Positions 56,717-63,689 of a stretch of 64,000 bases of DNA are shown here, one piece after another; the stretch's first letter is position 1; every line of letters begins with the position of its first letter. The stretch is from Monodelphis domestica (taxonomy: Eukaryota; Chordata; Mammalia; Didelphimorphia; Didelphidae), in contig NC_077232.1 of assembly GCF_027887165.1 (NCBI RefSeq), positions 84,970,541-85,034,540 on the forward strand, given 5' to 3'. The position numbers were made by a program, and so were the translations under genes. The notes under the pieces are model-generated. The model was not told the DNA's origin. It worked only from the letters and a program-made list of their open reading frames with translations, and did no database searches.

Positions 56717-59700
56717 CTCTTTTGTTTCTATTGATCAATTCTTTCTCTGGAGGTAGACATTCACAAGTCACTCTTCAAACATTAGTTCTATAGCTATATT
56801 CATAATTCCATGTAGCCCTTTTCATGTCTTTTTTTTTAATTAACCAGCTGAGGACAGTTAGGTTGCTCACTGGATAGAGAGGCAGGTCTATAGAAGGGTG
56901 GTTCATAAAAATCTGGCTTCAGATATTTCGTAGCTGTGTGACCCTGGGCAAGTCACCTAAACCCAATTGCCTAACCCTTGCTACTCTTCTGCCTTAAAAC
57001 CGATACTTAATATTATATAGAAAATATAGATATTTAGATTATATAGAAGGTAAAGATTTTAAAACTAAGTAAATTAATAAAAATTAAAATTAACCCGTTT
57101 GCCATTTCTTATGACACAATAGTAGTCTATCATAATCATATGCCAAAATTTATTCAGCCATTTCCCAAATGATGGGCATCCCCTCAGTTTCCAGTTTTTT
57201 CATGCCACAAAAAAGAGAGCTACAATAAATATTTTAGAACATATAAGTCCTTGTCCCTTTCCCCTGATCTCCTTGGGAAGCCATGCACTTTCAAAGAAAG
57301 GCAAAGGTAATACACATTTGCCCATTAATATTAATAGAAACAATAATAACACAATATTGTTGGCATCCAGATAAGAATAAAAACTAACATTTATACAGCA
57401 TTATAGCATTTGCAAAGTACTTTACATATATTTTTTATTTGATCCTCAATCCTAGGAGGTAGGTACTATTATTACCCCATCTTTGCAGATGAGGAAACTA
57501 AGATAAACAGAGGTTAAGTGACTTGTTTACAGTCAAACAACTAGTAAGTGTCAGGAAGGATTTGAGTCCAAGTCTTCCTGATTCCAAGTCCATCATTCTA
57601 TCCATAGCATCAGATACTTACATGGAGTTAGTATTATTTTGGAGTCAGGAGAAATCTGAGTCAAACCCTGCCTCTAACATTAAATAGCTACATAACCATG
57701 GGTGAGTAATTCCTTCACATCTGAATCTCAGTTTCCTTTTCTATAAAATGGCTACAATACTTTCACTCAATATCTTATGGAGAAAGTGTATTATAAATTT
57801 TAAGTGCTATGTAAATATGAGTTATTATTATTTATATGGCATTTGGTAAAGTGGTTTTGGGGGAAGTAATGTGGTATAATGGAAGGAGAACTGGCTTTGA
57901 AATCAGAAGATGTGAGCACAAAACCCACCTTTTCTATGTACTCTACTAGTATGACTTTGGACAGGGCTCTGGACCGTAGTTTTTTCCATGTATAAAATCC
58001 CTTCCTTCTCTTGATCAGCTACCCTATGATCATCACAACAGCCTTGTAGGTGAGGAAACTGAGGTCCAATGACTTGTCTGGAGTCATACAAATTAGGAAC
58101 TGAGGTCAAGAGAGAGAACTTGCCCAAAGCAGGGCACACTCAGTCCCAAGTATGTCTAAAGCCTTCCTCCTCAAGAATCCTAAATCCCAGGGCTCCATCT
58201 AACTCACAGGACAACTCCCTCCTATGCCAGTTCTTGCCTCTACCCAGCCAGGATGAGGGAATGCAAACTAATTTAAGTTTGAACCTTAGCAAAACCTAAT
58301 TATAGCACCAATCTATAAAAATCACGCAATGCATTCCAGAGCCAAATATAAACTGTTTCTGGATGAAAGACAGCCTAGTGGAATGGAAAGAACTTTGGTC
58401 TTTAGTTCCACTTCTCTTATTAATTCACTATATGACCTTGGGCAAATAATAGAATTTTAGGACTAGAAGAGGTTAGGTGTTTTCTAAGAACAATCTTTTA
58501 CTTCAACACTCAAAAAAACCCAAACCAGTGTTCATATACTTGTCTCATTCCATCTTGGGCTTCCATTTCCTCCTTTTGGAAAATGAGAGAATTGGACTAA
58601 ATATCCCTTAGGTCCCTTCTAGCCCTGAAATGGGACATCCTATGTTGGTACACTTCTCTTTGTGGAGACCGCAATTGTAAAAACCCAGATTTGCACAAAA
58701 AGTAAAGTGGCGAAGATTAGAGATTTTACAGAGATTTTCTTTTATGGATAAGACTCGTCATTGAAGTATCAAAAAGAAAGCACAAAGTTTCCCAGACGTT
58801 TTATGAAATTAGGACTAAAATTAGGCTAAGTGGGGCAGTAAGTAGAATGACAATGTCTGAGTACCAGCCTTGGAGTCAAGGAAACCTCATCTTCCAGAGT
58901 TCAAATCTGACTTCAGGCACTAACTAGTTGGGTGACCTTGGACAAGTCACTTAATCCTGTTTGCTTATTTCCCCTCTGTAAAAGGAATTGGAGAAGGAAA
59001 TGGCAAAGCACTCCAGTATCTTTGCTAAGAAAATCCCACAAGGGGTCACGAAGAGCCAGACACAACTGAAAAACTAGTCAATTCCTCTGAGATTAAATGG
59101 GTTCAGAAACAAAACTTCTGTATATTTGGACAAGTTATTGCCCCACAATTTTCTAATTTGTACAATGACAGAATAAGGCAAGATAACTTCTAAGATCTCT
59201 TTGACTTATGATCCTACAGGTCCTAACTCTTTAACCACCCTACCCCCAATATTAAATGGAAACTGTAATACTCAGGGTCCTTTCTAGGTGGATTTGGTGA
59301 GATGAGAGGCCCTTTCAACTTTTTTATTTGATCATTCCAGATTTTATTAGAACTATTATTACTGGGGAGCAAATGCTTTGGTTGGCCTGTGAATTAGGAG
59401 ACAGGGAGTCTATTTCCCAAAGTTTTAATTTCATGACATAAGTCTGTCTCTGAGCCTAAGATTGATATTTATAAAATAATATGTACTTATCCACACCCTC
59501 CCACAGGTTCTCTGGAGATCAAATTTTAATAGGTAAACAGGAAATTTAGCTGGAAAAAATTTTAGAGCTGAAAGGAACCTTAGAAATTATCCATTCAACC
59601 CCTTAATTTTATAAGAGAAAAATGAGGCTTTGCTTTCCTAATTGGTGACTCTACCCAGAAAGGACCTCAGACATACTTCCCTTCACCCTTGCCTGGTCTG

Positions 59701-60413
59701 AGCCTTTGGATTTCTCTTTTTCCTAGCCTGACACCCTAGGGAATATTTGTCCTGAGACCCCATTTCCCTGATTAGTGAATCCCTTCCTAAGACCACCATT
59801 TTGGAGGACCCTAGTCATGCTTCATCTTAATCTCAGTGGCACTTATTCTCATCTATCTCCCTTGTCTCTTTCTCTACCCACTTTCCTGCTCTCCATCTCT
59901 CCATCACACTTAGTCTTTCCTTAAAAGCTTGTAAGCTCTTTGAAGGCAAAGATTACCTTTTGCCTCTTTTGGTATCTTTTTTGGTAGCTTAATAAATGTT
60001 GATTGGTTGATAGAATATTGAACAGAGGGAGCTGGACTAGAATGCCTCCAAGTTCCCTTCTAGATCCAGATTTGTAGTCTAAGTTGCCTTTTATCTCTTG
60101 ACATCCTATAAGCCTGCAGTGTCCCTGAGAAATTCAGGAATCAAGCCATTTTCTGCTGGATAGATGGAACTGCCTTCACTACCTACTTACCTTGGGATTG
60201 ATCTTGATTGTGGCAATATCAGACTTCTTGTCAATGTCTTTAATCATTGCCTCATAGGTGTCTCCACTCTGCAGCTGAACCTTCAGCTGCTGTCGTCCAG
60301 AAATGGCATTGGTGCTTGACACTACGTGGGCATTGGTCACAATCAAGCCAGATTCTGAAATGATAAATCCGGATCCACTGGACAAGGGCACATTTCGACC
60401 AAAGAGAGGATGC
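39604..60413 (-). CDS. HTRA3: HTRA3 serine protease, exons 3-9 (partial gene span)
   Basis: Secreted trypsin-like HtrA-family serine protease; known members cleave extracellular-matrix proteins and dampen TGF-beta signalling. Seven minus-strand coding segments join in phase: 60413-60191, 56288-56094, 53545-53513, 51913-51799, 41738-41690, 41127-41032 and 39769-39604. Together they make 877 nt, or 291 residues plus stop. The first residue (His of HPLFGRN) corresponds to human residue 163 and the Met-stop end to residue 453, so length is conserved exactly. Triad residues are His191 (TNAHVV), Asp227 (KSDIA) and Ser305 (GNSGGP), in human numbering. The C-terminal PDZ domain ([17 protein letters not shown] and onward) separates it from trypsin-only relatives. 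HTRA3 is preferred over HTRA1 because of [15 protein letters not shown], the GRQQLKVQL insertion and the [11 protein letters not shown] end. Exons 1-2 lie beyond the window. No stop or frameshift was seen, so the gene looks functional. Confidence 0.97.
39770..41031 (-). other. HTRA3: HTRA3 intron 8 (1,262 bp)
   Basis: Contains a minus RTE-tailed SINE at 40060-40312 (TTTGTGACCCTGTTTGGGGA, ATTTCCTTCTCCAGCTAAC). Then a plus L2 piece at 40435-40590 (GGTTACCCATTGCCTCTAGA, ACATAATCTGGGTCC) and a minus CORE-SINE at 40595-40770. GT-AG borders. Confidence 0.85.
41032..41127 (-). CDS. HTRA3: HTRA3 exon 8: first half of PDZ domain
   Basis: A 96-nt exon that completes a split codon and encodes [20 protein letters not shown] then [11 protein letters not shown], and the first two bases of an Arg codon. 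[18 protein letters not shown] matches the PDZ beta-strands ahead of the peptide-binding groove in HTRA3. The acceptor is tctcttctcag and the donor CAGAG|gtaagc. Intron 7 is short (562 bp). Confidence 0.96.
41128..41689 (-). other. HTRA3: HTRA3 intron 7 (562 bp)
   Basis: Mostly unique sequence; a plus L2/L3-like tail at 41510-41575 (TTTGGAGTTCCTTTCCAGCC, CCATTCCATGATTTGATC). No other element recognised. Confidence 0.85.
41690..41738 (-). CDS. HTRA3: HTRA3 exon 7: linker into PDZ domain
   Basis: A 49-nt exon that finishes an Asp codon and encodes [15 protein letters not shown] plus two bases (GT) of the next codon. [12 protein letters not shown] is nearly invariant in HTRA3. Human has DWKKR where this has DVKKR. 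The acceptor is cttttccag and the donor ...CCAGT|gtaggt. The phase is confirmed by exon 8, which supplies the third base of the split codon. Its 10,060-bp upstream intron (intron 6) is the longest complete one in the window. Confidence 0.95.
41880..42110 (+). repeat. CORE-SINE with L2-like tail
   Basis: CATGGTATAGTGGTAGTACA, TGGAGCCAGAGAATCTGGGT, TTCAAATCCTGCCTCTGAGG and GACTCCAAGGTCTTTTAAAA. Confidence 0.8.
42140..42460 (+). mobile_element. CR1/L3 3' fragment with a MAR1-type insertion
   Basis: AAGGGCTGCCAAGTCAAAGA, AAGAGGGCAGAACTAGGAAA, AGTTTAATGTAAGG and later GGAATGGGCTGCCTCAGG follow CR1/L3 order. A truncated MAR1-type piece (GGGTGGCTCAGTAAATCCC, AGACAGAAGGTAAGGGTC, A10) lies at 42250-42352. 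Confidence 0.75.
42520..42755 (-). repeat. tRNA-SINE with RTE/BovB-like tail
   Basis: TTTAGTTGTGCCTGACTCTG, GGTACTGGAGTGATCTACCA, AAGTGACTTTCCCAGAGTTG and TTTGAACTCAGATCTTTCTG. Confidence 0.8.
42915..43035. repeat. TTTAATTTAAT-type AT-rich tract
   Basis: About 120 bp of AATTTAATTTTAAT-like words with almost no G or C, just before a minus MAR1-type SINE poly-T side; probably an expanded SINE tail. Confidence 0.8.
43050..43242 (-). repeat. MAR1-type SINE
   Basis: AAAACCCTTACCTTCCATGT, CAAGGCAGAAGAGTGGTAAG, GCCCAGGGTCACATAGCTGG and CAATCCACTGAGTCACCTAG. Confidence 0.9.
43330..43495 (+). repeat. CORE-SINE
   Basis: CTGGACCTCAGTTTTCCCAT, TTGCCTCCTAGTGATGTCAT and GAGGCTCAAACGAGGC. Confidence 0.65.
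43517..43723 (-). repeat. MAR1-type SINE with target duplication
   Basis: ACCTCTTACCTTCCATCTGA, GTTCCAAGACAGAAGAGTGG and TTTGAACCCAGGACCTCCTG. TGGGCTATTT lies on both sides (43505 and 43725). Confidence 0.9.
43880..44065 (+). mobile_element. LINE L2 3' fragment
   Basis: TTCTTGTAATCTCTGAATCC, AGTGCCCAGATCACTGGCAT and TTCTCAATAAACTGAATTGC resemble the L2 tail. Confidence 0.55.
44343..44530 (-). repeat. MAR1-type SINE
   Basis: AAAACCCTTACCTTCCACCT, CAGTTCCAAGGTAGAAGAGT, ACTTGCCCAGGGTCAAACAG and CTAGGACCTCCCATTTCTAG. Confidence 0.9.
44770..44935 (+). repeat. CORE-SINE
   Basis: TTAGAGTTAGAGGGTCTGGA, CAGCTCTGCTGCTGAG, GTCCTCATTTATTGAATGAG and GATCCTTTCTGGCTTTTAAT. Confidence 0.65.
45050..45300 (-). 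repeat. tRNA-SINE with RTE/BovB-like tail
   Basis: ATGTCTGACTTGACCCTTTT, ACTGGAGCAGTTTGCCATTT, CCTTTTCCAGCTC, then AAACTGAGGCAAGCAGGGTT and CCCAGGGTCACACAGCTAG. Confidence 0.9.
45400..45555 (+). repeat. CORE-SINE
   Basis: CTAGACAACTCATTTCTAAT, GCATTTGTAAAATGGGAATA and AAGATGAAATGATGCAATGG. Confidence 0.6.
46110..46610 (+). repeat. Two CORE-SINE copies
   Basis: First at 46110-46300 (AGATCTGTGATCCTGAGCAA, CATATGTAAAATGGGACTGA). Second at 46430-46600 (TTTGAATCTCAGTTCTGTTT, CTCAGTTTCCTCATCTATAT, TTTCCAGCTTTTAATCTTC). Confidence 0.65.
46785..47010 (-). repeat. MAR1-type SINE, degraded
   Basis: AAACTCTTACCTTTTGTGTG, TTACCAAGGCAGAAGGGAGG, AAGGGCTGGGCAATTAGGGT and AATCCAGGATCTCCTGACTA, with an internal extra segment of about 25 bp. 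Confidence 0.7.
47690..47840 (+). mobile_element. LINE L2 3' tail
   Basis: TTGTAAGCTTCTTAAGGTCA, GGGACTATCTTTTGTCTC, AGTACAGTGCCTGGCACATA and GCAGGTGCTTAAAATA. An RTE-tailed SINE begins directly after it. Confidence 0.85.
47845..48052 (-). repeat. tRNA-SINE with RTE/BovB-like tail
   Basis: TTGTTGTTCAGTCATTTTCC, TGACTCTTTGTGACCCTATT, TACTGGAGTGGTTTGCCATT and ATGAATCTTCCTGACTCC. Confidence 0.9.
48340..48510 (-). repeat. CORE-SINE
   Basis: TTAGAGCTAGAAATGGTTCT, TTATAGATGAGGAAACTGGG and AAGTGTCACATAACTAGTAA. Confidence 0.7.
49230..49790 (+). mobile_element. CR1/L3-type LINE 3' fragment
   Basis: AACTGTGTCCAGTTTTGGGG, AACCATGTCATATAAGGGTT, GACCTTGGAGAAGAGATAAT, AGCTCAATATAAGGAAGAAT and TTCAAGAAGGGGTTGGATAG, in CR1/L3 order. 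Ends with CTCCTTCCATCTCAGATTCT. Confidence 0.8.
50040..50260 (-). repeat. CORE-SINE, near full length
   Basis: GTGCTTTAAGGTTTGCAGAG, TTGATCCTCACAACAACCCT, AATTTACAGTTGGGGGAACT and TTGCTTAAAGTCATAGAGTT. Confidence 0.8.
50925..51110 (+). repeat. MAR1-type SINE
   Basis: GGCAGTTAGGTGGCACAGTA, GTGTGAACCTGGGCAAGTCA, CCCTTGCCCTTCTGTCTTAG and ACTAAGACAGAAAGTAGG. A plus CORE-SINE (50765-50915) precedes it. Confidence 0.85.
51799..51913 (-). CDS. HTRA3: HTRA3 exon 6: end of protease domain
   Basis: A 115-nt exon, phase 0 at its start and one base over at its end. It encodes [20 protein letters not shown], then [18 protein letters not shown], plus the first base of an Asp codon. It completes the second beta-barrel and enters the linker to the PDZ domain. 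Human has KVTAG and TEFQDKQIK at the variable positions, so KVAAG and TESYDKQNK are lineage differences in a poorly constrained linker. The acceptor is tttgcacag and the donor AAAG|gtaatg. In human the short isoform (HTRA3-S) diverges just after this exon; see findings. Confidence 0.96.
51914..53512 (-). other. HTRA3: HTRA3 intron 5 (1,599 bp)
   Basis: Holds minus CORE-SINE pieces at 52225-52290 and 52430-52560, an L2 tail at 52700-52805 (GAGCTCCTGGAGATCAAGGA) and a MAR1-type SINE at 52806-52991. Positions 53010-53510 look unique. Confidence 0.85.
52806..52991 (-). repeat. MAR1-type SINE with perfect 14-bp target duplication
   Basis: TTTTTTTTAACCCTTACCTT, TGGTTCCAAGGCAGAAGAGC, GACTTGCCCAGAATCACATA and CCACTGAGCCACCTAGC. 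Flanked by ATTCATTCATTTCT at 52792-52805 and 52992-53005. It landed in the ATTCATTCA tail of an L2 copy. Confidence 0.93.
53513..53545 (-). CDS. HTRA3: HTRA3 exon 5: 33-nt microexon with catalytic Ser
   Basis: A very small phase-0 exon encoding exactly [11 protein letters not shown]. Ser in GNSGGP is the nucleophile (human Ser305). The acceptor is ctttttatag and the donor CTG|gtaggt. The 33-nt length is a conserved feature of HTRA1/HTRA3-type genes. Skipping this exon would keep the reading frame but remove the nucleophile, giving a catalytically dead protein; this is inference, and no evidence of skipping is visible. Confidence 0.96.
53546..56093 (-). other. HTRA3: HTRA3 intron 4 (2,548 bp)
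   Basis: Contains an L2 tail at 53700-53830 (AAGGCAAGCTTCTTGGGGGC, TATTTAATAAATGTTTG), a minus CORE-SINE at 53955-54045, a CR1/L3 piece at 54990-55400 and CORE-SINE pieces at 55430-55530 and 55770-55950. 54050-54985 is unrecognised. Confidence 0.8.
54990..55400 (+). mobile_element. CR1/L3-type LINE 3' fragment
   Basis: CCACATCTGGAATATTACGT, TCAATTCTGGGCATGACATC, AGGGTGACCAGGATTCAGAG and GACAGATTGCCTTGCAGAAG. Confidence 0.75.
56094..56288 (-). CDS. HTRA3: HTRA3 exon 4: protease core
   Basis: This 195-nt phase-0 exon encodes 65 residues from [19 protein letters not shown] to [30 protein letters not shown] is a hallmark of metazoan HtrA proteases and includes loops shaping the S1 pocket and regulatory region. 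[10 protein letters not shown] leads straight into the active-site Ser exon. The acceptor is ctctttag before AAAAAACTA and the donor is AAT|gtaagt. Length and phase equal those of the other mammalian HTRA genes as I know them. Intron 3, upstream, is 3,902 bp. Confidence 0.97.
56675..56713. repeat. (TG)n microsatellite
   Basis: About 19 pure TG units within the L1 fragment. Confidence 0.95.
56845..57075 (+). repeat. MAR1-type SINE nested in L1
   Basis: GGACAGTTAGGTTGCTCACT, TAGCTGTGTGACCCTGGGCA, CCTAACCCTTGCTACTCTTC and TAGAAGGTAAAGATTTTAAA. It has an internal ATATAGA-type expansion at 57013-57050. Confidence 0.85.
57375..57830. repeat. CORE-SINE pair in opposite orientation
   Basis: Minus copy 57375-57610: GCATTTGCAAAGTACTTTAC, GGAGGTAGGTACTATTATTA, GATGAGGAAACTAAG. 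Plus copy 57640-57830: TTGGAGTCAGGAGAAATCTG, TCTCAGTTTCCTTTTCTATA, TTAAGTGCTATGTAAATATG. Confidence 0.8.
58830..59085 (+). repeat. tRNA-SINE with RTE/BovB-like tail
   Basis: TGGAGTCAAGGAAACCTCAT, GACCTTGGACAAGTCACTTA, TTGGAGAAGGAAATGGCAAA, GCACTCCAGTATCTTTGCTA and AAGAGCCAGACACAACTGAA. Confidence 0.9.
59690..60005 (+). mobile_element. LINE L2 3' fragment
   Basis: TTCCTTAAAAGCTTGTAAGC, TCTTTGAAGGCAAAGATTAC and TTAATAAATGTTGATTGGTT. Confidence 0.7.
60191..60413 (-). CDS. HTRA3: HTRA3 exon 3: catalytic His and Asp
   Basis: This 223-nt exon starts with the last base of a split codon and then encodes 74 full codons, [16 protein letters not shown] to IKINPK. It carries the first half of the protease beta-barrel. 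The catalytic His is in TNAHVV (codon 29 here, human His191) and the catalytic Asp in KKSDIAT (codon 65, human Asp227). The acceptor reads tttgccacag before the exon and the donor is AAG|gtaagt, a near-consensus site. The GRQQLK stretch between them is absent from HTRA1 and points to HTRA3. The next upstream exon (expected to end in ...IELFLR) was not found between 60414 and 64000, so intron 2 is at least 3.6 kb. Confidence 0.97.
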
Positions 60414-60519
60414 CTGTGGCAAAGCAAGCACAAACAGGGACCTTTGTGGGTTGCCCAGCAGCAGTTGGGACTCTATACCCAAAGTTCTTCAACACATGGC
60501 ATGTAGGCTTATAGATGGT

Positions 60520-60665
60520 CAGAGCTGGATGGGACCTTAAAACATAGTACATGGAAAACCAGAGTTGGATGGAACCTTAGAACATATAATGTGGAATTTC
60601 AGAGCTAGAAGAGGCTCTAGAACATAGTGTATAGAATGTTAGAACTAGAAAGGGCCCAGAGATTC
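60520..60665 (-). repeat. L2/MIR-tail derived short array
   Basis: Four units in a row: GTCAGAGCTGGATGGGACCT, AGAGTTGGATGGAACCTTAG, CAGAGCTAGAAGAGGCTCTA and TTAGAACTAGAAAGGGCCC, each linked by AACATA(G/A)T. A minus CORE-SINE body follows. Confidence 0.8.
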
Positions 60666-60749
60666 TCTTGTTTAATGGTACCATTCTTCAGATGAGAAAA
60701 GGGCATAAATAACTTGCCCAAAGACACACAGATATTGAATATCATTTTT

Positions 60750-60890
60750 TTAAATAACCATTTGACCTTCTGTCTTAAGACTTAATACTAAGAATCTGTT
60801 CCAAGCAGAAGAATGGTAAGGACTAGGTAGTGGGGATTAAGTGACTTGCCCAGGGACACACAGTTATGAAGTGTCTGAGGTTGAATATCA
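60750..60890 (-). repeat. MAR1-type SINE
   Basis: AATAACCATTTGACCTTCTG, CTGTTCCAAGCAGAAGAATG, AAGTGACTTGCCCAGGGACA and AGTTATGAAGTGTCTGAGG. Confidence 0.8.
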
Positions 60891-60949
60891 AATATCAGAT
60901 TCAGCTCTTTTGATGCCCATTCTAGTGCTCTTTCCCGTGGACCACAAAA

Positions 60950-61165
60950 TCAAAAGTATTTATTAAACAGCTAACATGTGCCAGATTCTGTGCTAAGTGC
61001 TGAAAATACAAGGAAAGATAAGACAGCCAACCAAGCACCTGCCTTCAAGGAGCTTACAAGATAAAGGGGGAGACAACATGCAAACATCTATGGATAAACA
61101 AGACATATAGAGAATAATTCGGAGCTAATCTCAAAAGGAAGGCACTAGCTTTAAGTCCTCGTGAG
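60950..61165 (+). repeat. CATTTATTAAG-type marsupial repeat
   Basis: AGTATTTATTAAACAGCTAA, CATGTGCCAGATTCTGTGCT, TGCCTTCAAGGAGCTTACAA, GGGGGAGACAACATGCAAAC and AAGGAAGGCACTAGC. Confidence 0.7.
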
Positions 61166-61189
61166 AAATTTTTTAACTTAGGCAGTCTA

Positions 61190-61580
61190 TTTCAATAGAG
61201 TGAATGATTGAAAGAACCAGGTTTCTTTAAGTTGTTGAGGAGAGGACCAAAGAGGGCTTGGGGAGCATGATGAGCGACTTTAGGTATTTGAAAGACTACC
61301 AAATGCAGCAGGAATGCTGATTGCCCCCTGAGGGAGGAATGGGTAGAAGTTACATGGAGGCTGATTTTTGGCTCAGGATAAAGAAGCTGTTCCCTAACCA
61401 TGAGAGCGCTCTAGCAAAGGAACAGGCTACCTTGAGAGACAGGGAGTTCCCAGAGATGTCCCAGAAGCAGAACTATATGGGCTGCTCCTCTAGAGAGAAT
61501 ATTCTTCCATCAGGCAGTGAGCTGGATGAGAGGATGCCTGGGGTACTTTGCAACTCTAGGATTCTACAATCCCAGCACCT
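61190..61580 (+). mobile_element. CR1/L3-type LINE 3' fragment
   Basis: GACTTTAGGTATTTGAAAGA, CTGATTTTTGGCTCAGGATA, AAGAAGCTGTTCCCTAACCA and CTGGATGAGAGGATGCCTGG. Ends with GCAACTCTAGGATTCTACAA. Confidence 0.7.
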
Positions 61581-61604
61581 TAACCTCTTCTCTCTCACGT
61601 ATTT

Positions 61605-61795
61605 ACAAGACCAAATAATTGAATTTCAGAGTTTGATGTGGCTGTTTAATAAAAGGGTAATTAAACTAGATGGAACTCAGTCCTATGATGATTAAGTAAT
61701 AAGTTGTTTACTTTCATGATATGAATTAATTCGTTAGTGCCCAAAACATGCCACTTAGACCAAATGGAGCCACCATATATCAAGTTAGATGCTTA
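61605..61795 (+). repeat. Unclassified repeat, copy A
   Basis: About 190 bp with a second copy at 63283-63495. Shared words are TTTAATAAAAGGGT, GTAATTAAACTA, ATGATTAA, AATAAGTTGTTTAC, TTAGTGCC, CCAAATGGA and TATCAAGT. Family unknown. Confidence 0.75.
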
Positions 61796-61941
61796 GATCT
61801 GGAAAGATTATTTCTATGCAATGGGGATGTAACAAAGGTCTTGGTGTTAAGTCCAGATTCACAATTACTCTATTATGTGAACTCAGGAAAATCTCATCAT
61901 CTCTTAATTTCTCCCTCTCCTAAAAAAGGAGGTGGGGGGGG

Positions 61942-62140
61942 TTGCTGAGGGCAGCTAGGTACCTCAGTGGATTGAGAGCCAGACCTAGAGATGGGAGGTC
62001 CTGGGTTCAAATATGGCCTCAGACACTTCCTGGTTATGTAGCAAGTCACCTCATCCTCATTGCCTAGTCCTCATCATTCTGCTTTGGAATAAATACACAA
62101 TATTGATTCTAAGATGGAAGGGAAGGGTTTAAAATAAAAA
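61942..62140 (+). repeat. MAR1-type SINE, full length
   Basis: GGGCAGCTAGGTACCTCAGT, GGGAGGTCCTGGGTTCAAAT, TGGCCTCAGACACTTCCTGG and TTGATTCTAAGATGGAAGGG. Confidence 0.9.
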
Positions 62141-62144
62141 GAGA

Positions 62145-62275
62145 GTTGCTAAAGACACTCATTACCTACAAGACCTTGAGCAAATGACTTAATCTCCCTG
62201 GGTCTCAGTTTCCTCATCTGTAAAATTCAGATGTTGACTAGATGGCCTCTGAGGTCTCTTATAGCTTGAGAGCTG
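62145..62275 (+). repeat. CORE-SINE with L2-like tail
   Basis: TTGAGCAAATGACTTAATCT, GGTCTCAGTTTCCTCATCTG, GACTAGATGGCCTCTGAGGT. Confidence 0.8.
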
Positions 62276-62379
62276 TACTAACAGCCCTGCCAGCTGGCAG
62301 AAATTCTGATTTTGCTTCTGATATTCTGTGTTCTGCTCTTCCCTCAGTACTCTATGAGTCAGCACCAAGCCTTTTACAT

Positions 62380-62600
62380 CTGTTGCCCTGTCTGTAACCT
62401 GTCAGCTCAGTAGCTTATCTGTCATTTTAAGCACCTGCAAATTTCTACTGATTATATTTGTTTTGTCTCACCTTTCAGACTGCAGACTCCAGAATGGGGA
62501 GGACTGTATTTATCTGTCTGTATATACCTCAGGCACCTATAGTAAATTCCATGAACTCTGTGAACATTCAATGAATGTTTGTTGACTGACCATTCTATTT
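62380..62600 (+). mobile_element. LINE L2 3' tail
   Basis: GACTGCAGACTCCAGAATGG, GGAGGACTGTATTTATCTGT, CCTCAGGCACCTATAGTAAA and CAATGAATGTTTGTTGACTG. Confidence 0.7.
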
Positions 62601-63282
62601 TGTTTACTAGATTATTTTCATCAGCATGGTTCAGGCAAAGGGGCAATATCAGGTCATTTTGTCAGAGTGACCCAGTCAAAAGGGCAGTATCAGAGAATAA
62701 GGAGACTTAGTGTCCAATCTGCGCTCTGTCTCTGAGTTACCTTGAGCAAGGACCTCCCAGTGCCTCCATTTCTTTATTTGTAAATTTAGTTAATAATACT
62801 GTCCTGATGGAATTATTTTAAGGTTAAAATAAGATAATACATATGAAAATATTTCAAAAATGTAAAAGTAAATCATATTAACATCAGGTATTATTATTAT
62901 TTCTAGTGAATTGGTTAACTCTATTTCTTTCTCTCTAAAATTTGCCCCACCTACCTCACAGGGTTGTTGTATGAAAGTCTTTTGTATAACTTTTGAGCGC
63001 ATTTTGTTGTCTTTATTGTTGATTTCACTGATATAGTGAAGTTCCTGAGAGGAAACTCTCTATTAGTCTAGAATGGCAACTTTTTGGACTAAAGTCTTTT
63101 TCTCCTTGTTCCTGAATGCTTTCCAAATCCCTTTTATGTGCTGTCTTCCTCCATTAGAATTCAAGTTTTTTGAGGGGATCTATTTGTCCTATTTGTCTGT
63201 GAAAGAAACCTGTCAAGGACTTCTAAAATCTTTTGGTTCTTTGGCTGCATGACCTATCACCCTTCTAGACTAGATAAAACTT

Positions 63283-63495
63283 AAGTACCTGAATTTTAGA
63301 GATGTGACCATTTAATAAAAGGGTCTTTGTAATCAAGATTCTTTAGTCAGTAATTAAACTAAATGAGGCTCAGTCCCTTGATGATTAAAGAATAAGTTGT
63401 TTACCTTCTTGATGTAAATTAACTCTTTAGTGCCAAGAAAATGCCCCTAGTCCAAATGGAATAGCCATTTATCAAGTGAAACACTTAGGTGGGGG
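63283..63495 (+). repeat. Unclassified repeat, copy B
   Basis: Direct-orientation partner of 61605-61795, about 1.68 kb away. It carries about 25 extra bases (TCAAGATTCTTTAGTCAG region) relative to copy A. Confidence 0.75.
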
Positions 63496-63689
63496 TAAAA
63501 GGTTCTGCTAAGCAACAGGATGTCATAAATCACTGCGTCTTATAGTGTCTTATTTTGTCATTATATCTTTCCTAGCACTGATCCCAGGATCTTGTACACT
63601 CTAAGTTATTTAACTTTTTTGAATTAGAAAAATGTTCTGCTAGCTCATTGAACAGAGAAACAATGGGTTGTTCCTTCAAACCAGTCTAT

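Larger units (their letters stand above)
56590..57245 (-). mobile_element. LINE L1 3' fragment split by a MAR1-type SINE
   Basis: The left part (56590-56835) has TTTTTATTGACTATATC, TATTGATCAATTCTTTCTCT and GAGGTAGACATTCACAAGTC. The right part (57085-57245) has GCCATTTCTTATGACACAAT, AGTAGTCTATCATAATCATA and AGCCATTTCCCAAATGATGG. (TG)n at 56675-56713 sits inside the left part. The SINE lies at 56845-57075. Confidence 0.8.
56289..60190 (-). other. HTRA3: HTRA3 intron 3 (3,902 bp)
   Basis: Holds an L1 3' fragment split by a SINE (56590-57245), CORE-SINEs at 57375-57610 (minus) and 57640-57830 (plus), a RTE-tailed SINE at 58830-59085 and an L2 end at 59690-60005. 58100-58830 has only MIR-like scraps. 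Confidence 0.85.
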
